From NCBI GenBank assembly GCA_003553565.1, contig PWER01000101.1, forward strand, positions 49,559-113,558: a stretch of 64,000 nucleotides of DNA, given 5' to 3'. This document shows positions 43,825-52,360 of the stretch, piece after piece. The position numbers and the translations under genes are program-made. Under the pieces are notes generated by a model. It was given only the letters and a program-made list of their open reading frames with translations. It ran no database searches and had not been told where the DNA came from. This stretch comes from Nitriliruptoria bacterium (GTDB taxonomy: Bacteria; Actinomycetota; Nitriliruptoria; Euzebyales; Egibacteraceae). Position 1 is the stretch's first letter. Each line of letters opens with the position of its first letter.

Positions 43825-43838
43825 CGAACAGGAGTTCG
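43825..43838 (-). promoter_or_regulatory. LexA (SOS) box of dnaE2-dinB
   Basis: CGAAC-AGGA-GTTCG is a perfect actinobacterial-type SOS box, 64-77 nt upstream of the dnaE2 start. TATACT on the minus strand (43846-43841) is a good -10 directly before it, so LexA would cover the transcription start. A further half-site, GATCGAACAG, lies nearby at 43808-43817. Confidence 0.85.
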
Positions 43839-43870
43839 CAAGTATAGCGGGTGGGCAGCATCGACGCCGC

Positions 43871-43915
43871 ACGGCGGTGGGCCCCGGCCGCTGCGCGGCC
43901 GGGGCCCACCGCCGT
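43871..43915 (-). terminator. Perfect 20-bp stem, 5-nt loop hairpin after the lipoprotein gene
   Basis: 43871-43890 and 43896-43915 are exact reverse complements around CTGCG. The hairpin lies 14 nt past the lipoprotein stop and ahead of the dnaE2 promoter. No T-tract follows. It probably terminates the lipoprotein transcript and shields dnaE2. Confidence 0.7.
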
Positions 43916-43929
43916 CGGTGCGGTGCGGG

Positions 43930-44472
43930 CTAGTAGCCGCCGTCGTCCTCGTCGTCCTCGTCGTCGCCGTCGGCGGCCACGTCCTCCTCGATCGCCTCGC
44001 CCTCGGGGGACACGACGTACCAGACGTCCTCGACGCCCTGGCCGGTGACGTCACCGGGCTCCTCGTCGTTGGCCCAGCCGTACAGCGGCCAGCCGTCGTA
44101 GGTGACCTGCTCGCCCTCGTCGCGCTCGATGGTGTCGACCAGCTCGTCGTCCACGCCCTCGCCCAACGCGGGGTCGTCGGCCATCAGCGGGGGCCAGTTG
44201 TCAGCGCACTCGTCGACGCAGGCGCTCTCGCCGCTGCCAGGCTCGTCGTTCAGGAACACGTACAGGGTCATGTCGTCGCCGTCGACCAGGTGCTCGCCGA
44301 GGTCGCTGTCGGCCACCGCCAGATCGACCTCGGCAGCCTCGTCGTCCTCATCGACCTCCTCGTCGAGGTCCTCCTCAAGCTCGTCGTCGAGCTCCTCGGC
44401 CTCCTCGCAGGCGGCGACCAGCAGCAGCAGTGCTGCCAGGGCAGCCAGCAGGCTCATCGAGGATCGCTTCAT
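43930..44472 (-). CDS. Acidic secreted lipoprotein with COG4315-type repeats
   Basis: The 180-residue protein has a signal peptide with lipobox LVAAC (Cys at about residue 23), an extremely acidic linker (Glu/Asp runs to about residue 50) and two repeats of the lipoprotein type with Y-x-W/F-x-x-D motifs: LYVFLNDEPG with CVDECADNWPP, and LYGWANDEEPGD. The C terminus is a run of Asp and Glu ending GGY. The function of the family is unknown; it is surface-exposed. The ATG at 44472 follows GGAGGGAGA. It is divergent from the MFS gene across 259 nt that holds a GGTTGCAACC palindrome at 44571-44580. Confidence 0.85.
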   Translation of the reverse strand: MKRSSMSLLAALAALLLLVAACEEAEELDDELEEDLDEEVDEDDEAAEVDLAVADSDLGEHLVDGDDMTLYVFLNDEPGSGESACVDECADNWPPLMADDPALGEGVDDELVDTIERDEGEQVTYDGWPLYGWANDEEPGDVTGQGVEDVWYVVSPEGEAIEEDVAADGDDEDDEDDGGY

Positions 44473-44731
44473 GGGTCTCCCTCCAGTCGGGTGCAGATCG
44501 ACCTGGGTGCACGTCGAGTGGGCGGCCTTCCCGCCGCCTGTGCCCTGTCTACGATCGCGGTCGACGATCTGGTTGCAACCTCGCCAGGTCTCCAGCGGGC
44601 CTGCGGACCCACCGTGACCGACCGCCGTTGCAGCCGGAGCGGCGCTGGCTACGGTGCGACAGTCGATGCGCCCACGGACCACCGCGTGACGCGCCGGCCG
44701 ACACCCGCCCGCACCCGCCGTTGGAGCGCCT

Positions 44732-46036
44732 GTGGCCACCGCACCCGACGCCGCCGCGCGCGGTCGCGCCCAGCGCGGCCAGCTGCCCTGGCACGTCGTC
44801 GGCGTCGCCGTCGTCGCGCTGATGCTGACCGCACCGGGCCAGACCGCCGGGGTGTCGGTGTTCGTCGACCCGATGATCGAGAGCCTGGGCCTGACCCGCG
44901 CCGAGAGCTCCGGGGCCTACATGGTGGGCACGCTCGTCGGCGCGCTGGCGCTGCCGCGCATCGGTCGTGCGCTGGATCGCTGGGGCGTGCGCGCGGTCAT
45001 GGCAGCGGTGGGCGGCGCGTTCGGCCTGGCCGCGGCGGCGATGGCCGGGGTCACCGGGCTGGTGACGCTGGTCGCCGGCTACGCAGGCATCCGGCTGCTG
45101 GGGCAGGGCTCGCTGTCGCTGTCGGCCACGACCTCGGTCGCCGTGGCCTTCTCCCGCCGCCGCGGCCTGGCCATGGGACTCACCATGGCTGCCGGCAGCG
45201 CGCTGCTCGGGCTCATGCCGCTGGCCCTGACCGCGGCGATCGACGGTCTGGGCTGGCAGCGCGCCTGGATCGCCGCCGGGGCGACCGTGGCGCTGGTGGT
45301 GGTGCCGCTGGCGCTGCTGGGCCTGCGCGGCGTGGACACCCGCGGGCAGGGCGATGACGAGCCCGAGGCCGCGGATCCCGGCACCACGACCGATGCCGAT
45401 CACGCGCCCGACGCGCCCGACGCGACCGAGGAGAAGGAGAGCCGGGCTCCGCGTGACGCGACCCGCCGGGAGGCGCTGCGCACTCCCGCCTTCTGGGCGA
45501 TCGTGGGCGGCACCGTGGCCAGCGGGCTCATCGGCACGGGCCTGCAGTTCCACCAGATCTCGCTGCTGGGCGAGCAGGGGCTGACGGTGGAGCAGGCGGC
45601 GGCGAACTTCGTGCCCCAGAGCGTCACGCTGGTGCTGGCCACGCTGGCGACGGGCTGGCTGGCCGATCGCGTGTCCCACCGGGTGATCGTGCCCGCCGCG
45701 ATGGGCCTGCTGATGGCGGCGATGCTGCTCAGCCAGGTCGCCGCACCCGGGTTCCTGGCGGTGCTCTATGCGATCGGCGTGGGCGGGTCCGGCGGTGCGA
45801 CGCGGGCCTACGAGGCCGCGGCGATGCCGCGCTACTTCGGCACCACCAACGTCGGCGCCATCCGCGGCGCGGCGATGACCATCAACGTGATGGCCACCGC
45901 CCTGGGGCCGGTGGCCCTCGCGACCGGCTTCGAGGCCGCGGGCACCTATGCCGCCTCGCTGCTGCCGCTGCTCGCACTGCCGGTCCTGGTCGCCGCCCTG
46001 GCGCTGCTCACCCGGCCGCCGGCGGTGCGCGGCTAG
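44732..46036 (+). CDS. Major facilitator superfamily transporter (OFA-like)
   Basis: The 434-residue protein has 12 predicted membrane helices in two halves joined by a hydrophilic acidic loop (about 200-250). FVDPMIESLGLTRAESSGAY and the loop GRALDRWGVRAVM resemble MFS proteins of the oxalate/formate antiporter type and other monocarboxylate carriers. The substrate is unknown. The GTG at 44732 follows GGAG by 5 nt. Its stop lies 34 nt from the convergent MFS gene. Confidence 0.82.
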   Translation: MATAPDAAARGRAQRGQLPWHVVGVAVVALMLTAPGQTAGVSVFVDPMIESLGLTRAESSGAYMVGTLVGALALPRIGRALDRWGVRAVMAAVGGAFGLAAAAMAGVTGLVTLVAGYAGIRLLGQGSLSLSATTSVAVAFSRRRGLAMGLTMAAGSALLGLMPLALTAAIDGLGWQRAWIAAGATVALVVVPLALLGLRGVDTRGQGDDEPEAADPGTTTDADHAPDAPDATEEKESRAPRDATRREALRTPAFWAIVGGTVASGLIGTGLQFHQISLLGEQGLTVEQAAANFVPQSVTLVLATLATGWLADRVSHRVIVPAAMGLLMAAMLLSQVAAPGFLAVLYAIGVGGSGGATRAYEAAAMPRYFGTTNVGAIRGAAMTINVMATALGPVALATGFEAAGTYAASLLPLLALPVLVAALALLTRPPAVRG

Positions 46037-46070
46037 GTGCGGGAGGCCTCGCCCTGCCGACGAGCGACCC

Positions 46071-47450
46071 TCAGGACTCGGACGAGGCGGCCACGTCGGA
46101 GCGCCGGGTGGCCTCGGCGGTCTCCTCGGCAGCCACGCGGCGCCCCTCGCGCTCGTCGACGGTCAGCAGCAGCGCGATGCCGACCACGAAGAACAGCAGG
46201 ATCGACAGGATCCCGTAGCGCCCCGACCCGGTCAGGCCCACGAAGAAGGCGAACACCCCGGGCCCCATCATCCCGGCGAACTTGTCCATCACGCCGAAGA
46301 ACCCGAAGAACTCCCCCGACTTGTGGGCGGGGATCATGGAGGCGTACAGCGAGCGTGACAGCGCCTGCGTGCCGCCCTGGACCATCGCGACGAAGAAGGC
46401 GAGGATCCAGAACTGCAGGGCGCTGGTCATCCAGAACGCGAAGATGACCACGCCGATGTAGACGGACAGCCCGCCGAGCAGGGACCGCTTGGTGCCGATC
46501 CGCCCGGCCAGCCAGCCGAAGGCGAACGCGAACGGGACGCCCACGAACTGCACCATGACGATCGCGCCGATCAGGGTCCCCTGGCCGATGCCCAGGCCCG
46601 AGCCGTACACCACCGAGAGCCGGATGACGCTGCCGATCCCGTCGCCGTAGACGAAGAAGGCGATCAGCAGCGCGAACGCGTGGCGGTACTGCCGCAGGCT
46701 GGCGAAGGTGCGCCGCAACCGCCGCAGCGACAGCAGCAGCGGGCCCACGTCGATGATCTCGTCGGGGTCGGCGCGGGGCACGGGCTCGCGGACACCGCGG
46801 ATCAGCGGCAGCGAGAACGCCAGCCACCAGGCCGCCACCGCGAGGAACGACAGCCGCGGCGGCAGCGTCGCGTCGGCGTCGCCGAGCCCGAACAGCTCGG
46901 GGACCTCGAGCAGCACCAGGGAGGCGGCCAGCAGCAGCCCGGCGCCGAGGTAGCCCACCGCGAACGCCCCGGTGGAGACGCGATCGACCTCGTGTGGCGC
47001 GGCGATGTGCGGCAGCAGGGCGTCGTAGAACACCGTCGAGCCGTTCACGCCCACGTTGATGAGCACGAACATCGTCAGCGCCAGCAGCCAGTCGCCCTGC
47101 TGGACGAAGTACAGCCCCGCCGCCCCGGTCACGCCCACGAGCATGAACGCGGTCAGCAGGGGCTTCTTGAGGCGACGCTGGTCGGTGACCGCACCGATGA
47201 TCGGCGCGACCACCGCCACCGAGACGATGCCGATGGTGGTCGCGGTGCCAAAACGGGCCTGCGCGGTGGCGGTGGGCACGCCCTGCGAGGCGACGGTCTC
47301 GTAGTAGACGGGGAAGATCGCGGTCACGATCACCGCGTACATCCCGGTGATCGCCCACTCGTACATCGCCCAGGAGCGCAGCTCGCGTCGATGGAGCCCG
47401 AGCCGCTCGAGCAGCGGCAGGCGGGCCTCGGGCGGTGGCTCGCTCACCAT
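46071..47450 (-). CDS. MFS transporter, UMF1/Atg22-like
   Basis: The 459-residue protein has about 12 membrane helices. SWAMYEWAITGMYAVIVTAI opens the fold, and HKSGEFFGFFGVMDKFAGMM is typical of the Atg22/UMF1 family (Pfam MFS_1-like/ATG22). Substrates of bacterial members are mostly unknown; yeast Atg22 exports amino acids from the vacuole. The ATG at 47450 has GGGGAGA upstream. It lies 82 nt after murJ on the same strand. Confidence 0.85.
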   Translation of the reverse strand: MVSEPPPEARLPLLERLGLHRRELRSWAMYEWAITGMYAVIVTAIFPVYYETVASQGVPTATAQARFGTATTIGIVSVAVVAPIIGAVTDQRRLKKPLLTAFMLVGVTGAAGLYFVQQGDWLLALTMFVLINVGVNGSTVFYDALLPHIAAPHEVDRVSTGAFAVGYLGAGLLLAASLVLLEVPELFGLGDADATLPPRLSFLAVAAWWLAFSLPLIRGVREPVPRADPDEIIDVGPLLLSLRRLRRTFASLRQYRHAFALLIAFFVYGDGIGSVIRLSVVYGSGLGIGQGTLIGAIVMVQFVGVPFAFAFGWLAGRIGTKRSLLGGLSVYIGVVIFAFWMTSALQFWILAFFVAMVQGGTQALSRSLYASMIPAHKSGEFFGFFGVMDKFAGMMGPGVFAFFVGLTGSGRYGILSILLFFVVGIALLLTVDEREGRRVAAEETAEATRRSDVAASSES

Positions 47451-47532
47451 GTCTCCCCGGTCGGGCGCGGTGGGCACCCTGGGCGCCCCCGCAAGGCTAG
47501 AGGCGCGGTCGCCGGGGCGAAAGCCCGCCCCG

Positions 47533-49200
47533 TCAGCCGCCCCGGCGGGCGCGCGCAGCCGCGAGCAGCGCTCGCGCCTCGGTGAGCCCCAGCCACCAGC
47601 CGAGCGCGAGGTAGGCCACCGCACCGGCGGCGGCCACCGCCGGACCGGCCAGCAGCGGCGGCAGGCCCTCAACCAGCGGCCGCAGCGCCACCGCGAGGGC
47701 CATGGCCACCCCCGTGGCCCCCAGGGTGCGCGCGAGCTCCCCGCCGCCCAGGCGCACCGGCCCCAGGCGCGCGGCGACCTGGCGGCGCAGCAGCAGGTAC
47801 TCGACCCACGCGCCCACAGCCGCACCGAGGGTCAGCCCCACGGGCCCGAGGCGCCCGGCGCCCTGCAGCGCCTCGCGTGCCTCGGCGGGCAGCGGCGTGA
47901 AGGCGGGCAGCTCGCCGACCAACGCCAGACCTTCCGGGGTGAGGGCCACGCGGTCGAGCTGCAGCATGAGGGCTGCGCCCAGCGCTGCGGCGAGCACCAC
48001 CCGCAGCAGGCTGGCGCGTGCGACGACCGCTGCAGCCTGGGCGGCGTAGAGGGCCGACTGCAGCAGCCGGCTGGCGGTGATCGCCAGCAGCCCCAGCGCG
48101 TAGCCGCCCAGCACGACACCGACCGTGAGCGCGTCCTGGGCGTCGAACTGCCCCCGCTGCCACAGCGCCCCCACCACGAGGTCGCCGGCGACCAGGAACA
48201 GCCCGGCGATCGGGGCCACGAAGAACGCCACGCGCGCCAGGCCGGCGCGCACGCGCTCGCGTCCCTCGCCCGGCGCGGCGTCGCTCCTCGCCGACAGCTC
48301 GGGCAGCTCGGCGGCAGCCACGCTCATGCCGAACAGGCTGATCGGCAGCAGGTACAGCACCTGGGCGTAGCCGAGGATCGCCACGGCGGTGCCGGCCAGG
48401 ACGCTGGCCAGGGCGAGGTCGACCAGCGCCGAGAGCTGCGCGCCGCCGCGCGCCAGCACGATCGGCCCGAAGGCCCGCAGCGCCTGCCGCACCCCGGGGT
48501 GGCGCACCGACAGGCTCAGGCGCAGCCCGGTCGTCAGCCGCAGCACCGTGGGCAGCTGCGCCCCGAGCTGCAGCGCCCCACCGGCGACCGTGCCCCAGGC
48601 CAGCACGACCGCGAGGTCGGCGAGCCGCTCGGGCGCCGTGCCGGCGGTCAGCAGCCCGGCCAGCACCGTGCCCGCGGCCACGAGCGCGGCGATCTGGGCG
48701 ACGTTCCACAGCACCGGCGCCACGTAGGACAGGAAGAAGCGCCGGTGGCTGTTGAGCACCCCGAGGCACCACGCCGACAGCACCAGCAGCCCCACCCCCG
48801 GGGTCACGATGCGCAGCAGGGTCACCGCGAGGTCGCGGGTCTCGCCGGTGAGCCCGAAGGCGATGACGTCGACCAGCGGTCGGGCCAGCACCACGCCGAG
48901 CACCACCAGCCCGCCGGTGACGACCAGCAGCAGCCCGGCGATGGCCCCGGCGACGCGCCCGGCCTCCTCCTCGCGCCCCTGCGCCAGCAGGCGGCTGTAG
49001 ACGGGGATGAACGACGCCGACAGGCCCCCCTCCCCGAGCAGGTTCTGCAGCACGTTGGGGATGCGCATGGCCGCCCGGAACGCCTCGACGGCGCCGCTGG
49101 TGCCGAGGAAGCCGGCGATGGCCACCTCGCGGGCCAGCCCTGCCACCCGCGACAGGAAGATGCCCGCCGCCACCAGCGAGGAGGAGCGGCGCGAGCTCAT
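47533..49200 (-). CDS. murJ: Lipid II flippase MurJ (MviN family)
   Basis: The 555-residue polytopic protein (about 14 helices) fits the MOP superfamily MurJ, which moves lipid II across the membrane. GIFLSRVAGLAREVAIAGF at the N terminus, FRAAMRIPNVLQNLLGEG and LSASFIPVYSRLL are MurJ signatures, with conserved Arg residues in the first helices. It works downstream of MurG and upstream of FtsW. The ATG at 49200 is the start. Actinobacteria often have several MurJ paralogues, so this may not be the main one; it lacks the kinase-like tail of the mycobacterial protein. Confidence 0.88.
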   Translation of the reverse strand: MSSRRSSSLVAAGIFLSRVAGLAREVAIAGFLGTSGAVEAFRAAMRIPNVLQNLLGEGGLSASFIPVYSRLLAQGREEEAGRVAGAIAGLLLVVTGGLVVLGVVLARPLVDVIAFGLTGETRDLAVTLLRIVTPGVGLLVLSAWCLGVLNSHRRFFLSYVAPVLWNVAQIAALVAAGTVLAGLLTAGTAPERLADLAVVLAWGTVAGGALQLGAQLPTVLRLTTGLRLSLSVRHPGVRQALRAFGPIVLARGGAQLSALVDLALASVLAGTAVAILGYAQVLYLLPISLFGMSVAAAELPELSARSDAAPGEGRERVRAGLARVAFFVAPIAGLFLVAGDLVVGALWQRGQFDAQDALTVGVVLGGYALGLLAITASRLLQSALYAAQAAAVVARASLLRVVLAAALGAALMLQLDRVALTPEGLALVGELPAFTPLPAEAREALQGAGRLGPVGLTLGAAVGAWVEYLLLRRQVAARLGPVRLGGGELARTLGATGVAMALAVALRPLVEGLPPLLAGPAVAAAGAVAYLALGWWLGLTEARALLAAARARRGG

Positions 49201-49269
49201 CGCCTGCGGTCCCGCGCTGGCGGGAGGGTCAGTGGGTCCACCAGGCGCGGGATGCTAGCGAACGCAGGC

Positions 49270-50805
49270 TCACCAGCCGCGCACGCGGCCCTCGGCCAGC
49301 GCCAGGCGCGCCGCGGCCCGCCCGTTGACGCCGTGGACGGCGCCACCGGGGAACGTCGCCGCGCTGCCCAGGAACAGTCCGCCCAGGGTGGTGCGGTAGG
49401 GCGCCAGCGTCGGCACGGGGCGGAACACCAGCTGGTCCAACGCGTAGGTGCCATCGCCCACGTCGCCCTCGGACAGGTTGGGGTTCCGGGCCTCCAGGTC
49501 GGCCGGCAGCATGGCGTGGCGCGCCCGGATGCGGTCGCGGAAGCCGGGCGCGAAGCGCTCGATCTGGTCCTCCATGGCCTCCAGGAACCAGGCACCCTCG
49601 CGCGCCCAGTCCAGGCCCCGCGGCACGCGGGTGTAGGCCCAGGCGGTGTGCTTGCCCGCAGGAGCGCGCGTGGGGTCGGCGACGCTCTGCTGGCCGGCGA
49701 GCAGGAAGGGCTGCTGCGGCAGCGAGCCGTCCTTGACCGTGAGCGAGGCGCTGCGGATCGCCTCCGGCGGCCCCGCGACGTGGACGGTGCCGGCGCCGCG
49801 CGCCTCGGGTGCCGTCCACGGGATCGGCCCGTCCAGGGCCCAGTCCAGCTTGACGGTGCCCGGGCCGTAGCGGAAGCGGCGCAGCTTGCGGGCGTAGGTC
49901 GAGCCGAGCGCGTCCTCGCCGGCCAGGTGCAGCAGCGCGTGCGGGGTCGTGTCAGCGATGACGGTGTTGGCGCGCACGCGGGTCCCGCCGGCGGTCTCGA
50001 CCCCTGCGACCCTGCCACCGCGGCTGATGATGCGGGTCACCGGGGTGGCGGTGCGCACCGAGCCGCCGAGGCTGCGCAGGTAGGACACCAGCGCGTCGGT
50101 CAGCGTCTGCGCGCCGCCGCGCGGGCTCGGCCAGCCCGCGCCGTGGGCCAGCAGCTGCAGGTACAGCCCGGCCAGACCGCTGCCAGCGTCGTCGGAGCCG
50201 ATGTCGGCGTGGTGCACCGATCCGAGCAGCCACGCCCGTGACCCGGGCGAGCTGAAGGTCTCGTTGGCCAGCTCCCAGGCGGGCATCAGCGCGGTGCGGG
50301 CGAACTCGAGCACGCCGTCGACGCCCAGGCCGGCCAGCAGCCGCAGCCCGCCGCCCACTGGGACCCAGCCCGACAGCAGCGTGCGGCGCAGCGCCGGCCA
50401 CTGCTCCATCAGCGGTCCGGCGAGATCGAGCCAGCCGGCGCCGTCACCGGGCTGCTGCGCGTCGAGGCTGGCCGCGGTGGCGTCGAGGTCGCGGTGCAGC
50501 GCCGGGGCGGTGCCATCGGGCATGGGATGGGCCATGGCCGCCTCGGGGTGCACCCACTCCATCCCGTGCTGCTCCAGCGGCCATCGGGCGAACACCGGGC
50601 TCGCCGAGCCGGCCGGATGCACCGAGCTGAACAGGTCGTGGATGAAGCCGGGCTCGGTGAGCTCGCCAGAGCGCACCGCACCGCCGGGCTGGTCGGCCAG
50701 CTCGCACACCAGCACCTCCCGGCCGGCCTCGGCCAGGGTGATCGCGGCGGCCAGGCCGTTGGGACCCGAGCCGATGACCACGGCGTCGTAGCGCTCGACA
50801 GCCAT
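49270..50805 (-). CDS. FAD-dependent phytoene desaturase-like oxidoreductase
   Basis: The 511-residue protein begins with the FAD loop DAVVIGSGPNGLAAAITLAEAG and the second motif ELADQPGGAVRSGE. The C-terminal FAD motif GLFLGSAATFPGGAVHGVNG is of the CrtI/NAD(P)-binding Rossmann type. Members of this branch (pyridine nucleotide-disulphide oxidoreductase domain 2-like) desaturate or isomerise polyene and retinoid-like substrates, but no carotenoid genes are near. The ATG overlaps the preceding stop by one base (TGATG), so it is coupled to the unknown gene at 50805-51947. Confidence 0.85.
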   Translation of the reverse strand: MAVERYDAVVIGSGPNGLAAAITLAEAGREVLVCELADQPGGAVRSGELTEPGFIHDLFSSVHPAGSASPVFARWPLEQHGMEWVHPEAAMAHPMPDGTAPALHRDLDATAASLDAQQPGDGAGWLDLAGPLMEQWPALRRTLLSGWVPVGGGLRLLAGLGVDGVLEFARTALMPAWELANETFSSPGSRAWLLGSVHHADIGSDDAGSGLAGLYLQLLAHGAGWPSPRGGAQTLTDALVSYLRSLGGSVRTATPVTRIISRGGRVAGVETAGGTRVRANTVIADTTPHALLHLAGEDALGSTYARKLRRFRYGPGTVKLDWALDGPIPWTAPEARGAGTVHVAGPPEAIRSASLTVKDGSLPQQPFLLAGQQSVADPTRAPAGKHTAWAYTRVPRGLDWAREGAWFLEAMEDQIERFAPGFRDRIRARHAMLPADLEARNPNLSEGDVGDGTYALDQLVFRPVPTLAPYRTTLGGLFLGSAATFPGGAVHGVNGRAAARLALAEGRVRGW

Positions 50806-51947
50806 CAGGTGGCCTCCTCGGCCGCGCCGGCGGCATCCCGCCGGGCGGCGGCCGCGATCTGGTGCAGCATCGACTCCTCGGGCTCGCCCATCCCCCAGAA
50901 GGCGTGCTGGGAGTGGTGGCCCACGCGCTGGTAGAGCAGCTCGCGCTGCCAGTCCAGCGGATCCCAGGTGCCCACCACGCGCAGCCAGCCGGTCCCCTCC
51001 GCAGCGTAGAGCAGCAGGCGGTTGCGGGCGTCGCCGAGGAAGTGGCCGTCGTGGGTGGTCAGCTCGATGGCCGCCAGCGGCGTCGCGCCGGGCGGCAGGG
51101 GCGGGTCCTGCTCGTGGCCGTAGAGGGCCAACGGCTCCACGAGGCTGTCGATGTAGGCGTGCAGCGGCTCGGGGTCGGCGTCGGTGAGCAGCTTGGTGAC
51201 CGTGACGTAGCCGCGCAGCAGCAGCGGCACCGGCCCCAGGGGCTCCCCGAGCACCTCGATCTCGAAGGTCTGGTTGGCGAGCCCGCCGGAGCGCAGCGGG
51301 GTGAAGCGGCCGAGCTCGCTGCCGTAGGAGGGCCAGCGCTCGGGTGCGGCCAGCGCCCCCAGCGCCGCCGTCGGGTCGCCGGCGGGCACGGCCGGGTAGG
51401 TGCGCCAGGACTGGTGGGGCCCCGGCTCGCTGGGCGGGGTGATCGCGCCGAGCTGGGCGTCGCCGAGGCGCCGCTCGGGCAGGTAGGCCTGCTTCGCCTC
51501 GGGGCTGCGGAAGGTGATGCCCCAGCCGTGGGTGGCCAGGTCGTCGCGGTGGGCGGGGAACCAGGAGCCGAACAGCGTCGCGGCTCCCGCGAGCAGCTGC
51601 GCGCGATCGAGGGTGCCGCGGCGCCCGTGCTCGTCGGCGGTCAGCCGGGCGGGACCGAAGGCGCGGTGGAACGCCAGGACATCGCGCGCCGAGAGGCGGC
51701 GACCCTGCTCGTGCCAGAAGGTGGTCAGGATCTCGAACGCCAGCCGGAGGTCGTCGACGTCGCGGACGTGGCGCGGACGGCGGTAGTAGGCGGCGTTCAG
51801 GAAGTCGGTGATCCCCCCGACCGCGCTCGGCGCGGCGATCGTCGTGCCACCCATGCGGGCGAAGCGCACCTGCGGCGTCATGGCCAGGCGACGGGCCAGC
51901 AGGCCGGTTCCGAGGCCGATCAGGGCGTAGCGGGACCAGCGGTTCAT
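50805..51947 (-). CDS. Unknown protein coupled to the FAD oxidoreductase
   Basis: The 380-residue protein has a possible N-terminal membrane helix (about 6-22) and then a soluble part rich in His and Trp: FWHEQGRRLSARDVL, GSWFPAHRDDLATHGWG and GHHSQHAFWGMGEPEES. I do not recognise a family. It resembles no DUF2236 (MpaB) motif. Its stop overlaps the start of the oxidoreductase gene, so the two form a small operon. The ATG at 51947 has a GAGGAG site. The conserved-looking His/Trp segments could bind a metal or haem, which is speculation. Confidence 0.7.
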   Translation of the reverse strand: MNRWSRYALIGLGTGLLARRLAMTPQVRFARMGGTTIAAPSAVGGITDFLNAAYYRRPRHVRDVDDLRLAFEILTTFWHEQGRRLSARDVLAFHRAFGPARLTADEHGRRGTLDRAQLLAGAATLFGSWFPAHRDDLATHGWGITFRSPEAKQAYLPERRLGDAQLGAITPPSEPGPHQSWRTYPAVPAGDPTAALGALAAPERWPSYGSELGRFTPLRSGGLANQTFEIEVLGEPLGPVPLLLRGYVTVTKLLTDADPEPLHAYIDSLVEPLALYGHEQDPPLPPGATPLAAIELTTHDGHFLGDARNRLLLYAAEGTGWLRVVGTWDPLDWQRELLYQRVGHHSQHAFWGMGEPEESMLHQIAAAARRDAAGAAEEAT

Positions 51948-52069
51948 GGGCTCCTCGTCAGGATCGGGGCCGTGGTGGGGCGTGACGGCGGTGCGCGCCG
52001 GTGGCCGGTGGGCACCGACCTCGGCATCATCGTCTCTCACAGCCTGCTCACCTGCGAGAGGGCCAAACG

Positions 52070-52321
52070 ATGCAGACGACCAACACCACCGTGGTCACCC
52101 AGCTGATCAACCGGGGCCGCGCCCAGGTGGGCGACCTCGACGCGGTCGAGGTCCCCGACCACCTCTTCGAGGCGGTCTACGCCGAGGTCGTGGACGCGGG
52201 AGGCGACGCCGGCTTCGAGCACTGCGTGGTCGATGGCGTGCGCGTGACCGCGGTGGAGGGCGATGTGCCCCGGGTGCGCCCCGCGGGGGGCGGCGACCCC
52301 GTCGCCCTCGACGACGACTGA
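52070..52321 (+). CDS. Small acidic hypothetical protein
   Basis: The 83-residue protein has no signal peptide or membrane segment and an acidic composition, ending in ALDDD. QVGDLDAVEVPDHLFEAVYA is its best-structured part. The ATG at 52070 follows GAGAGGG. It is divergent from the unknown/FAD operon (122 nt) and 39 nt ahead of the channel-like gene, so it may be co-transcribed with the latter. No family is recognised. Confidence 0.65.
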   Translation: MQTTNTTVVTQLINRGRAQVGDLDAVEVPDHLFEAVYAEVVDAGGDAGFEHCVVDGVRVTAVEGDVPRVRPAGGGDPVALDDD

Positions 52322-52360
52322 GCACCGCGCGCGGCCTCGAGCCGTGCGCCGGGAGCGTCG

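Noticed and set aside
50805..51947. DUF2236 / MpaB oxygenase
   Set aside because: Size and His content suggested it, but the family motifs are not visible, so it is left as unknown.
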